Shown in pieces: positions 16,890-24,492 of a DNA stretch of 37,635 bases; the stretch's first letter is position 1; the number at the start of each line of letters is the position of its first letter. The notes beneath the pieces were generated by a model, which was given only the letters and a program-made list of their open reading frames with translations, searched no databases and was not told where the DNA came from. The stretch is from an uncultured Acetatifactor sp. (lineage in GTDB: Bacteria; Bacillota; Clostridia; Lachnospirales; Lachnospiraceae). The stretch lies in NCBI GenBank assembly GCA_910589655.1, contig CAJUTJ010000179.1, positions 1 to 37,635 on the forward strand. The letters run 5' to 3'. The position numbers and the translations under genes were made by a program.

Positions 16890-17250
16890 CTTCCTTTTTA
16901 TCGGCTTCTCTTTTTCAGCTTCTTTTTTCTCCGCTTCTCTTTTTCAGCTTCTTTTTCTCGACTTCTCTTTTTTATCTTCCTTTTTCTCCGCTTCTCTTTT
17001 TAGCTTCTTTTTATCAGCTTCTCTTTTTAGCTTCCTTTTTATCAGCTTCTCTTTTTTAGCTTCCTTTTTCTCAGCTTCTCTTTTTCAGCTTCCTTTTCAT
17101 AGCTTCTCTTTTTTAGCTTCTTTTTCTCCGTTTCTCTTTTTCAGCTTCCTTTTCTCCGTTTCTCTTTTTCAGCTTCCTTTTCTCAGCTTCTCTTTTCAGC
17201 TTCCTTTTCTCCGTTTCTCTTTTTCAGCTTCCTTTTCTCAGCTTCTTTTT
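16890..17250 (-). repeat. Polypurine minisatellite between the two permease genes
   Basis: About 12 to 13 imperfect units of 27-29 bases. On the plus strand each reads roughly AGCTTCTCTTTTTCAGCTTC then CTTTTTCTC, so the transcript strand is almost all purine (GAAGCTGAAAAAGAG). Unit lengths vary by one or two bases and are not multiples of three. All frames on the operon strand meet stops, so it is not a coding repeat. It fills most of the 456 bases between lplB and ytcP. The transcript would be rich in AAGGAAG and GAGAAG, which resemble ribosome-binding sites, and the duplex could form triplex DNA. Confidence 0.85.
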
Positions 17251-17276
17251 TCTGTTCTTCCTTTATATAAATCCGC

Positions 17277-18182
17277 TTACCACAAACTGTTTTCGCTCAG
17301 CTTCTTCGTAATCGTATTGGAACATATCAAAAGCAGCACGCCCACTACGGACTGGAACAGCCCCACTGCCGTGGAATAGCTGAAATCATTGTTTAAAATA
17401 CCTCTTCTGTATACATAGGAAGAAATAACATCCGCCGTTTCATAGGTAGAACCGTTATAGAGGAGAATAATCTTTTCATATCCCAGAGACATCAGCTTGC
17501 CCAGCTGCATAATCAACATAATGGATATGGTTGGCGCAATGGAAGGGAGCGTCACATACCGAATCTTCTGAAAGCGGTTAGCGCCGTCTATCATAGCCGC
17601 TTCCAAAACCTCCTGATCTACGGCCGTCAATGCGGAAAGATAAATGATGGAGGTCCATCCGCAGGTCTGCCAGATTCCGCTGGCGGTAAACACGGTCCGG
17701 AACCACTCGGGCATCAGCATAAACTGTATCTTATCAAAGCCCAGAAAAGCTACGAAACGATTAATAATACCGTCCAGTGAGAGAAAATTCATCACCATAC
17801 CGCAAACCACAACGGTAGAAATAAAGTGAGGCAGGTAACTGACGCTTTGAATAATTCGTTTAAATCCGGAACTCGACACCTCGTTCAGCATCAACGCTAA
17901 TGCAATAGGAATGGGGAATCCCCATAGCAAACCGTAAATGTTTAATAGCAGCGTATTACGAACCAGCTTCCAAAAGTATTCGTCCGTCAAAAACTTTTCA
18001 AACCATTTAAATCCCACCCAAGGGCTTCCCCATACACCTTTGGCAACCTTGTAATCCTTAAAGGAAATCAGCACTCCGTATAGCGGCATATAGTGAAACA
18101 ATACGTAATATACAATGGGTATCAGCATCATCAGATACAGATATTTACTTTTCTTGATTTTTTTCCATGTTGTTTTCTTCAT
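17277..18182 (-). CDS. Carbohydrate ABC transporter permease (LplB type)
   Basis: The other inner-membrane subunit of the sugar importer, 301 residues with six helices (first at about 15-35, YLYLMMLIPIVYYVLFHYMP). The N-terminus and FKDYKVAKGVWGSPWVGFKWFEKF in two blocks are family landmarks. The EAA loop is LEAAMIDGANRFQKIRYVTL. The C-terminus (TITKKLSENSLW) is typical of LplB-like permeases. The start at 18182 is chosen because GGGAGG lies four bases upstream; an ATG 30 bases earlier lacks such a site. It is the first gene of the transporter operon, right after the palindrome at 18221-18247. Confidence 0.94.
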   Translation of the reverse strand: MKKTTWKKIKKSKYLYLMMLIPIVYYVLFHYMPLYGVLISFKDYKVAKGVWGSPWVGFKWFEKFLTDEYFWKLVRNTLLLNIYGLLWGFPIPIALALMLNEVSSSGFKRIIQSVSYLPHFISTVVVCGMVMNFLSLDGIINRFVAFLGFDKIQFMLMPEWFRTVFTASGIWQTCGWTSIIYLSALTAVDQEVLEAAMIDGANRFQKIRYVTLPSIAPTISIMLIMQLGKLMSLGYEKIILLYNGSTYETADVISSYVYRRGILNNDFSYSTAVGLFQSVVGVLLLICSNTITKKLSENSLW

Positions 18183-18220
18183 CTTTCCTCCCTTTCCGTA
18201 TGCAAAAGCCATGTTGTTCT

Positions 18221-18247
18221 ATAATAAAGAACGCTGTTCTTTATTAT
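18221..18247. promoter_or_regulatory. Probable IclR operator before the transporter operon
   Basis: ATAATAAAGAAC, GCT, GTTCTTTATTAT: a perfect 12-bp-arm palindrome ending 38 bases before the lplB start. Its core AGAAC-N3-GTTCT recurs in the iclR leader at 19177-19189. IclR-family proteins bind palindromes of this general kind, so repression by the adjacent regulator is a reasonable inference. The right arm contains TATTAT, which could be part of the -10 box. Confidence 0.7.
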
Positions 18248-18256
18248 GTTTTATTT

Positions 18257-18282
18257 TTAAGGATTGATTTCTCAATCCTTAA
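18257..18282. terminator. Hairpin between iclR and the transporter operon
   Basis: TTAAGGATTGA, TTTC, TCAATCCTTAA: an 11-bp perfect stem (13 with flanking T/A pairs) and a four-base loop. It lies 119 bases past the iclR stop and just upstream of the operator. There is no clear run of U on the minus strand, so it may be a weak terminator or part of the regulatory region. Confidence 0.5.
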
Positions 18283-18400
18283 AATTCCTCATTCTATACC
18301 ATAAAATTCAAGTTCAATACACTTATCTGATTTTTCAAAATTGTACGGACAATGCACTGAATCGTTACGATTTTCAGATATACACTTGTTTTGCTCCGGA

Positions 18401-19159
18401 TTATATAATACTTTCCAGTTCTTTTACCTTATTGCGCAGCTCCCGAACCAGAACTTCTATCTTCTCCTCGTCAAACCGCAAGGAGGGACCGCTGATACTC
18501 ACCGCCGCGGCCACCTGCCGGTTTCTTCCCAGAATCGGCATGGCCACACATTTTATGCCAAATTCGTGTTCCATATTATCCACCGCATAACCTTGACGGC
18601 GAATCTCTTCCAGCTCTGCCAGCAGCCGGTCTTTGTCTGTAATGGTATATTCCGTATAAGGCTGCAGAGGCTTTGACAGATATGTCTGCTGCTGTTCTGC
18701 GGGCAGAAATGCCAGCATCGCTTTTCCCAATCCGGTACAGTGCATTTTGGCATGTTCGCCTATGATGGCGCGCATTAAGCCGATATCTGCCTTGGGGTAT
18801 GCACTGTTCACATAGATGATTTCATCCTCATGGGGAATCGCCAGATAGACCCTCTCTTTTGCAAAATCAGCGAGCTCCTGAAGATACGGCGCCGCGATAC
18901 TACCGATGGAAAGACTTTCTCCCAGAGAATAGCAAAGTGAGTATACACTTAAGCCCAGCTTGTACTTGCCGCTCTCAGGATCCTGATCCAGATAATTCAT
19001 TGCCTTAAAGGTGGACAGGATATTATGTACGTTACTCTTATTCAAATCCAATAATTCACTGATTTCCGTTACGCCCCAGCTGCTCTTGCGGGTAAAACAG
19101 TTCAGTATTTCCAAAGCTTTCTGAAGGCTCTTCACCTTCACTTCCGATTCGTTAATCAT
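18401..19159 (-). CDS. IclR family transcriptional regulator
   Basis: A DNA-binding regulator with a small-molecule-binding domain, 252 residues as usual. The winged helix-turn-helix occupies about residues 8-70 (SLQKALEILNCF, then VTEISELLDLNKSNVHNILSTF). The IclR effector domain follows, with VYLAIPHEDEIIYVN, CTGLGKAMLAFLP and the C-terminal VAAAVSISGPSLRF block that is a signature of the family. It lies upstream of the sugar importer on the same strand, and matching palindromes precede both transcription units. It therefore probably represses its own gene and the transporter until a sugar or breakdown product is present. GAGGAAAAG lies before the ATG. Confidence 0.95.
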   Translation of the reverse strand: MINESEVKVKSLQKALEILNCFTRKSSWGVTEISELLDLNKSNVHNILSTFKAMNYLDQDPESGKYKLGLSVYSLCYSLGESLSIGSIAAPYLQELADFAKERVYLAIPHEDEIIYVNSAYPKADIGLMRAIIGEHAKMHCTGLGKAMLAFLPAEQQQTYLSKPLQPYTEYTITDKDRLLAELEEIRRQGYAVDNMEHEFGIKCVAMPILGRNRQVAAAVSISGPSLRFDEEKIEVLVRELRNKVKELESII

Positions 19160-19176
19160 TTTCTTTTCCTCATTCT

Positions 19177-19189
19177 AGAACAGTGTTCT
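19177..19189. promoter_or_regulatory. Probable IclR autoregulatory operator
   Basis: AGAAC, AGT, GTTCT: the same core as in the 27-bp palindrome at 18221-18247. It lies between the predicted promoter at 19206-19234 and the iclR start at 19159, about 16 bases past the -10 box, where bound protein would block transcription. Confidence 0.6.
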
Positions 19190-19205
19190 GTATTAGATAA
19201 CACAT

Positions 19206-19234
19206 ATTATAAATGTTTTTGACAGAATGCGCAA
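19206..19234 (-). promoter_or_regulatory. Probable sigma-A promoter of iclR
   Basis: On the minus strand: TTGCGC at 19234-19229, a 17-base spacer, and a perfect TATAAT at 19211-19206. The -35 box is weak. The operator follows downstream. The stretch from 19235 to 19470 holds no gene that I can support. Confidence 0.55.
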
Positions 19235-19470
19235 TAGTAATAGTTACTAAAACATCCTGCCACCTTTTGTAGAAAACCGACAACTCTCTATTCTGCCATT
19301 TCTTTGACCTTTCGACTCTTGCCTGCATTCACATATAATAATCTGCGAAATCTAAGCCGGACGCTCCTGCTTAAGGAAGGCGCCCCCTTAGATAAGCTTG
19401 CTGAACATGTCAGTATTCAGCAAGTGAACTGTTTTTTCCGCTATAACCGCGTGGTCGAAGCGCCGGATAT

Positions 19471-19625
19471 GTTACTGTTCACTCCGCGGCCGGTAACACA
19501 TGCACAGAAACCGCAAAACAGCGGTTTCGCACACGGCATCCAAGCGATTATTCTAATCGCTTGGGTTTGATTACGCAAAAAAGCGTGAAAACGCCCCGCG
19601 GCGGCGTGGGTGTAAAAAGTAATCT
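19471..19625 (+). repeat. Multi-hairpin GTTACTGTTCAC repeat (copy 1)
   Basis: It begins GTTACTGTTCACTCCG and runs through the hairpin GAAACCGC-AAAACA-GCGGTTTC (19507-19528), an extra perfect hairpin CAAGCGATTA-TTC-TAATCGCTTG, and ACGC-AAAAAA-GCGT. The right end is degenerate (GTGTAAAAAGTAATC). It is related to copies at 19673, 23084 and 24493. Confidence 0.65.
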
Positions 19626-19670
19626 GGATGTAACGGTTCAGTGACCTGTTTGAACTGTTGCATCCGGATT
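19621..19670. repeat. 20-bp imperfect palindrome shared with the GH28 upstream region
   Basis: AATCTGGATGTAACGGTTCA and TGAACTGTTGCATCCGGATT match at 17 of 20 positions as an inverted repeat, and the exceptions can still pair as G-U in RNA. The inner part (GTAACGGTTCA with TGAACTGTTAC) recurs at 27536-27567. Confidence 0.6.
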
Positions 19671-19672
19671 TT

Positions 19673-19805
19673 GTTACTGTTCACTCCGTTCACAGTAACC
19701 TATGCACAGAAATCGCAAAACAGCGATTTCGCGCATGTCTGTCTCGGGTTTATCACGCAGAAACAGCGTGAAAACACCTCGCGGCGACAGCGAGTGAACA
19801 GTAAC
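19673..19805 (+). repeat. Multi-hairpin GTTACTGTTCAC repeat (copy 2, best preserved)
   Basis: 133 bp with perfect 14-bp inverted ends, GTTACTGTTCACTC and GAGTGAACAGTAAC. Inside are GAAATCGC-AAAACA-GCGATTTC (19709-19730) and CACGC-AGAAACA-GCGTG. The left end also pairs with a nearby ACAGTAAC. No coding capacity is seen. The layout is that of a miniature inverted-repeat element or a complex REP-type repeat. The following 260 bases up to the gene at 20067 hold no gene I can support. Confidence 0.75.
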
Positions 19806-20066
19806 CGGATATTTGCATATCACTATAAAAAAATGGGAACCGCTTGCATACCGCATGCCAAAAAGGTATAATGGCTATACAAGAAGGCTAAGTTCATTCG
19901 ACAGATTCCATTGAAGCTGAAATGGAACAACAACAATCAAACACTGATTTACGAGAAGCATCCGTACATTTTATGACCGATGTTTCTCAGTATAATCGCC
20001 CCAGAAATAATCTTATTTCTATTGGTGATAAAAAAATAGTATACTACGCCTCAAAGGAGATAAATC

Positions 20067-20777
20067 ATGTTACAAGAGTTAAAGAAAAAATCCTTTCAGT
20101 CTTCCCTCAAGCTAACCATTTTCCTGACCATCATCGGGCTGATATTGGTCGTTTTTTTTACCCGGAATGCCTTATATGCCATCACGGGTTTCACCGATCC
20201 TGCGCAGTTTAACGCCTTTGACGGCAAACCGGACGAATTACTGAACAGGTGCTATCCCATCCTCCTGTTTATAGGCGGTATCGCTTTACTTGGCATTGCC
20301 GTTTACAGATTGATAAAAGGCGCCAGAGGCGGCTTCCTTCGAAGTCTAATGCGGGATATCGCAAATGCAGGTTATACGGAATCCGCCATAGATTCTGATT
20401 ATGCCGGTGCAAAGATAATGGATAAGTGGGGCATCCGGCTTGGACAACTAATGATTTATGATATCTCCTCCACAAAAGCCAGAGCAATACCCAATACAAA
20501 AATCCTGTGGGCCTACACGGATCTCCAAAGTTATCCGACAAAGTATGGCAGAGACATCCATGTCAACACGCTGGTACTCCATGTGGAAGGAGAAGCAAAA
20601 GAATATCGTATGGTCTTCTCCGAGAAAGCAAATGCAACCCAAATGCTGCAACAAATAAATGAAAAGTTTCCATGGGTCGTAACAGAATATTCCGAGAAGC
20701 TAAAAAAGCTTTTCAACCAAAACAGAGCCGAATTTATGCAGCTACGCTATCATACCTGCGAACATTTGCCATTGTAA
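20067..20777 (+). CDS. Two-helix membrane protein of unknown function
   Basis: I do not recognise the family with confidence. The 236-residue protein has a basic N-terminus, helix 1 at about 17-35 (LTIFLTIIGLILVVFFT), a short outside loop, helix 2 at about 65-84 (PILLFIGGIALLGIAVYRLI), and a cytoplasmic domain of about 150 residues. That domain looks like a PH-type or beta-rich fold, with alternating strands such as VNTLVLHVEGEAKEYRMVFS. The ATG follows AAAGGAG. The gene stands alone, between the hairpin repeats at 19471-19805 and a terminator, next to the Septu-like pair on the opposite strand. Confidence 0.75.
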   Translation: MLQELKKKSFQSSLKLTIFLTIIGLILVVFFTRNALYAITGFTDPAQFNAFDGKPDELLNRCYPILLFIGGIALLGIAVYRLIKGARGGFLRSLMRDIANAGYTESAIDSDYAGAKIMDKWGIRLGQLMIYDISSTKARAIPNTKILWAYTDLQSYPTKYGRDIHVNTLVLHVEGEAKEYRMVFSEKANATQMLQQINEKFPWVVTEYSEKLKKLFNQNRAEFMQLRYHTCEHLPL

Positions 20778-20948
20778 CGCAGAAAATATGATCATACAGA
20801 AAAGAGCGTGTACCCGTACACCGTTAATCAATGCACTTCATGAGGTATTCGGCTTCTGCACCTCAAAACAGATCGTGCCCATAAAGGAAATGAGAAATAT
20901 CTGTTCACAGACGAAAAAGTCTGGAGCATTCTATGCAAACGGTAAGAC

Positions 20949-20995
20949 AAAAAAGTCCTTAAAGCCGCCATTAGGGCAAGGTTCAGGACTTTTTT
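20949..20995 (+). terminator. Rho-independent terminator of the membrane protein gene
   Basis: AAAAAAGTCCT and AGGACTTTTTT form an 11-bp stem ending in T residues, with a 25-base loop. It lies 171 bases past the stop at 20777 and points to the plus-strand gene. The region 20778-21079 otherwise holds only a short overlapping open frame that I do not accept as a gene. Confidence 0.75.
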
Positions 20996-21079
20996 GATTA
21001 AAAGGCTGTCAAAGACAGGATTTTGAAAAAAGTTACTACATGCAGCAACTTTTACTGCCTTTTATTCAGTCCTAATATC

Positions 21080-21753
21080 TCAATCTATGTACGGTAATAA
21101 TTCCGAATATGCATCTTTGTTATCCCTTATCAGCCACCTCTTGAAAGCGGCAAACGGTGAGCTGTCCTTTAATTGCTGCTGTAAAAGGAACTTCAAATCC
21201 TCCTTTTCTTCATCTTCAGCTTCCTTATATTCACGGACATATTCTTTAAATTCAGAGAGTTCTTTTCTTAACATCCTTCTCAATATTTTCGCTTCCATCT
21301 TCTTTTGGGGCGTAGATCCATAATAAACTTCCTGAAGCAGCTTTACGGTATTTTCCGTTTCTACTCTACGGTCAAGCATCTCAAAAACGAGCTTCTCATC
21401 TGACCCAAAATATCCTTCTTTCCGAAAGGCAATCATCCGTTCGACATTCTCTTTTGTGCAGTCAATAATGGGATCATATTTATCTGACTTCGTATTATTG
21501 CAATGCGCACAAGATAAAAAAAGATTATCCCAGTCAAATTTTAATTCTGTATTTCCACGATGGGGATTCAAATGTTCAATCTGATAAGAAACAATTTGTC
21601 TGTTTTCACAAATATAACATTTTCCGTGAAACATTTCTTTTAACGCCGCATTTACTTCCGGAGTATTATAAGAACCATTCTTTAATTTTTCTCTCTTCAA
21701 GGAATCTATTGCTTTTTCGATTTTTCCGTAAGTTTCCGCTCCACCTTTATCAT
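21080..21753 (-). CDS. HNH endonuclease, PtuB-like, with a one-base frameshift near its start
   Basis: The nuclease partner of the adjacent ATPase. The uninterrupted frame runs 21700-21080 (206 codons) and contains a treble-clef HNH domain: CYIC with two Cys, EHLNPH, FDWDNLFLSC, then HCN. No ATG or ribosome-binding site precedes it. The ATG at 21753 overlaps the ATPase stop as ATGA and reads MIKVERKLTEKSKK, a PtuB-like N-terminus, but in another frame that stops after 15 codons. One more A in the five-A run at about 21713-21717 would join the two into a 224-residue protein. A real deletion, a sequence error, or -1 frameshifting on AAAAAG are all possible. The N-terminal joining is inference; the HNH domain is clear. 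Confidence 0.85.
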
Positions 21754-22982
21754 AAATGCTTTCCTTCTATTTCATAAAGTAAGTCTGTTATTTCCGATGA
21801 TAATCCTTTTGGAATATTTCGGAGTTCACTTCGAAGCAGCGCTCTCTCTGCATGTTCTTCTTTGGTTAAGTTTACCTTTTCTATTAAAGAAATATATCTA
21901 TTAACTTTTTCTTTTAATTTATCTGAATACTCATCTGCCCCGAAGTACCCCTCTGCAAGATCATCCGAAGAATATGCGGTTAAATCTTCTAATTCTATGC
22001 AGTTTTCCAAATCATATACTTTAGCATTGGAGAGGGAATTCAAAATATATGGAGAATGTGTAGTAACAATAAACTGAATCCTCGGGAAAAATTCTGTTAA
22101 AAACGGCATGATTTTCTTCTGCAGCCCAATATGAAGATGGGTTTCGATTTCATCGATTAACACAATTCCCTCTATGTCATACTTGCTGATTTCATCTCTT
22201 AAGAGCCAATTTTTATCCATTCTTAAAATCAAATCGGACACAATCTGAATAACCGAAGAATATCCGTCTGAAAGCACATCAAGGCCAAACGGAATCCTTC
22301 CGGATTCGTGAATTTTAAAATCATACTCTTTATAATCATATTCTAAATTAATCGTATCATCATCCAGCAACACCCGTAAAGCTCCCACAAACCGGTCAAA
22401 CCATCCCTGAATCCTGTCTACAACAGCCATATCGCCTTCGTTTCTTGCATATGCCTGCTGTGTTTTCAGATGCACCATATATTGATGAAGGAGCGTTCCG
22501 GGTTCGGAATTAACACCATAGGCATCATCCAGTTTTATATCCTGAACTCCCTGCGCACGAATAATCTGCGTTTTTCTATTGGCGGGAAAATATGCTGTTA
22601 TAAAGTCTCCCTGAATAAATAAAGGCACTAATTGCCTGTTATCGTTAAATGAAACCCGCACTCCATCCGCATATTCTTTTATATGCTTCAAAGTAGGATA
22701 ATTCAAACTATCTATTGCAAATTTCTCTGTTATTGACTGTGTCTTATTTAACCGCTCTTCTATTTTTGACCACTCAGGTATCTCTACTTCAACTAAATAG
22801 TTATAATTTCTGTCGTTTATTGCCTGTAAATATTTTTTTAACGCAATCAGTACTGATGTTTTTCCGGACCCATTTTTACCGGTGAGAATCAAATGCTGTC
22901 TTTTTTCTGCGTCTAGAGAGATAACAATATTGGATAAATGTCTTAATTTATTAATATTAATTTGGGTAATGTAATGTTCCAT
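21750..22982 (-). CDS. AAA ATPase, PtuA-like (Septu-type defence)
   Basis: An ABC/OLD-like ATPase of 410 residues that, with the coupled HNH nuclease, resembles PtuA of the Septu anti-phage system. Walker A is GKNGSGKT at residues 35-42. The signature-like LSDGYSS is at 237-243, Walker B IVLIDE at 273-278, and the switch histidine is in THSP at 308-311. The insert between Walker A and the signature lacks an obvious second enzyme domain. The start at 22982 is chosen for AGGAG eight bases upstream; an ATG 45 bases earlier has none. Both genes look AT-rich beside the flanking genes and are bracketed by hairpin repeats, consistent with horizontal gain. It is shorter than the commonly described PtuA. 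Confidence 0.85.
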   Translation of the reverse strand: MEHYITQININKLRHLSNIVISLDAEKRQHLILTGKNGSGKTSVLIALKKYLQAINDRNYNYLVEVEIPEWSKIEERLNKTQSITEKFAIDSLNYPTLKHIKEYADGVRVSFNDNRQLVPLFIQGDFITAYFPANRKTQIIRAQGVQDIKLDDAYGVNSEPGTLLHQYMVHLKTQQAYARNEGDMAVVDRIQGWFDRFVGALRVLLDDDTINLEYDYKEYDFKIHESGRIPFGLDVLSDGYSSVIQIVSDLILRMDKNWLLRDEISKYDIEGIVLIDEIETHLHIGLQKKIMPFLTEFFPRIQFIVTTHSPYILNSLSNAKVYDLENCIELEDLTAYSSDDLAEGYFGADEYSDKLKEKVNRYISLIEKVNLTKEEHAERALLRSELRNIPKGLSSEITDLLYEIEGKHL

Positions 22983-23083
22983 TTTTCTTCTCCTTTTGGG
23001 GATATCCTGTCTTTTATTATATTCCATGCTTTTATATGATTCAATACTCTGTGTTTTATCTTTTTATTCCATTTTACGAATGA

Positions 23084-23146
23084 GTCACTGTTCACCCCGT
23101 GACCGGTAACAAATGCACAGAAACAGCAAAACAGTGTTTTCGCGAA
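23084..23146 (+). repeat. Multi-hairpin GTTACTGTTCAC repeat (degenerate copy)
   Basis: GTCACTGTTCACCCCGTGAC, then CGGTAAC, ATGCACAGAAA and a decayed GAAACAGC-AAAACA-GTGTTTTC hairpin (23120-23141). It has the same orientation as the copies at 19471, 19673 and 24493 and lies just upstream of the ATPase gene. The rest of 23028-23323 holds nothing I can support. Confidence 0.6.
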
Positions 23147-23323
23147 AAGCATTTTCATACACACTCTGAAAGTGAAGGTTTTTTGCATCTACATTAGCTT
23201 TCTAAAACAGTTTCATGCAAAAAGGGATCCGGTAAAAGCTCCGAACCCCTTGTATTTACTGAATAAATTACATTCAATCGATGATGGCAGCCACACGAGC
23301 CGAAGCAGCTATTCTGCCGCTCC

Positions 23324-24286
23324 TCACGGATTCACCACATTCCTGTCCTCCCCCCGCAGAAATGCCTGAATATTCAGATAAGCCCCCTCCACGCAGCGGG
23401 TGCGTGCTTCCACGCTGGCCCACGCCAAATGGGGTGTGATAATCAGACGACTGCTGTCTTTGATTTGACTCAGAGGATTGGACAGCTCCAGAGGTTCCTT
23501 CTCTATGACATCCAGCCCCGCCGCCTGTATTTCACCCTCTGACAGCGCATGATAAAGATCCGTATTGTTTACCACCTGTCCCCGCGCCACATTAATCAAA
23601 ACGGCAGTGTTTTTCATCTTTTTAAGTGCCGCTCTGTCAATAAAATTACGGGATAAATCACTGAGAGGACAGTGCAGCGACAGGTAATCGCTCTCTTTCA
23701 GCAGCGTATCCTTGTCCACCCGAGGATAGTCTGTGCAGGCGCTGCGTCCCGTGATGGAGTGGAAGATCACCCGGCACCCAAAAGCATCCGCAATCTTTGC
23801 CACGCGCCTGCCGATATTTCCCATGCCTACAATACCCCATGTCTTCCCTTCCAGCTCATAAAAAGGAATGTCAAAGTTAGAAAAACGATCCTGCCCGCTG
23901 TATTCGCCGGATTTCACATATTTATCATAATGAATCAGCTTTTGGCTCAGGGCAAGAGCAAGAGTAAAAGTATGCTGCGCCACCATTGCCGTGGAATAAT
24001 CCACCACATTGGTCACCTTAATCCCTCTGGATTTGCAATAGGCAAGGTCACAGTTATCGTAACCTGTGGCAAATTCGCAAATCAGCTTAACCTGAGAAGC
24101 CTCCCGTAAGGTCTCCTCGTTCAAGGGTGACTTGTTGGCAATTATGATATCCGCATCCTTCACACGTTCCCTGACTTCCTCTACCGTCACAGTATTTCGA
24201 TAGACGGTCACATCACCGAGTTCCCGGATACTGTCCACCGACACATCCTCGCCCACGCTGTTTCGTTCCAAAATAACTATTTTCAT
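23324..24286 (-). CDS. D-isomer 2-hydroxyacid dehydrogenase
   Basis: An NAD(P)-dependent oxidoreductase that interconverts a 2-keto acid and a D-2-hydroxy acid (glycerate, lactate or phosphoglycerate type). Of its 320 residues, the nucleotide-binding motif is GIVGMGNIGRRVA at 151-163. The catalytic residues of the family are present: R235 (NVARG), E264 (DVIEKEP) and H286 (TPHLAW). The start at 24286 is chosen because GGGAG lies five bases upstream; the open frame extends 41 codons further but crosses a perfect hairpin. The exact substrate is not visible. The hairpin just before the ribosome-binding site is one of four similar leaders in the window. Confidence 0.92.
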   Translation of the reverse strand: MKIVILERNSVGEDVSVDSIRELGDVTVYRNTVTVEEVRERVKDADIIIANKSPLNEETLREASQVKLICEFATGYDNCDLAYCKSRGIKVTNVVDYSTAMVAQHTFTLALALSQKLIHYDKYVKSGEYSGQDRFSNFDIPFYELEGKTWGIVGMGNIGRRVAKIADAFGCRVIFHSITGRSACTDYPRVDKDTLLKESDYLSLHCPLSDLSRNFIDRAALKKMKNTAVLINVARGQVVNNTDLYHALSEGEIQAAGLDVIEKEPLELSNPLSQIKDSSRLIITPHLAWASVEARTRCVEGAYLNIQAFLRGEDRNVVNP

Positions 24287-24291
24287 ACTAA

Positions 24292-24326
24292 CTCCCATCT
24301 GCCCGCTTCGGCGGGCACTCAAATCA
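24292..24326 (-). promoter_or_regulatory. Hairpin leader abutting the ribosome-binding site (member a)
   Basis: On the minus strand: TGATTTGAG, then TGCCCGC-CGAA-GCGGGCA, GAT, GGGAG, TTAGT and the ATG at 24286. A perfect 7-bp stem sits three bases before the ribosome-binding site. The same nine upstream bases (CTCAAATCA on the plus strand) precede the stem at 27379-27386. Confidence 0.7.
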
Positions 24327-24492
24327 GGATTTTGAAAAAGCCTGCAGGAACTCAGTCCTGCAAGCCTTTGGTAGTGCTGCATTGTAAAAACAATTTTTGC
24401 AATTTTCATTCATGGCTTGCTCTAAGTATAACAAAATCACATGGCAAATTCAAGCAGCGTGAAAATCCACAGATTGAAGAACCACTCAACCG

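Noticed and set aside
16762..17379. Long plus-strand open frame rich in Ser, Phe and Leu across the permease gap
   Set aside because: It arises from the pyrimidine-rich repeat and runs antisense into both permease genes. There is no ribosome-binding site, and the protein is pure repeat translation.
20788..20997. 69-codon open frame after the membrane protein gene
   Set aside because: It overlaps the terminator at 20949-20995, has no ribosome-binding site and no recognisable sequence.
24287..24409. N-terminal extension of the hydroxyacid dehydrogenase
   Set aside because: The extension runs through a perfect hairpin and does not resemble the family; GGGAG fits the start at 24286.
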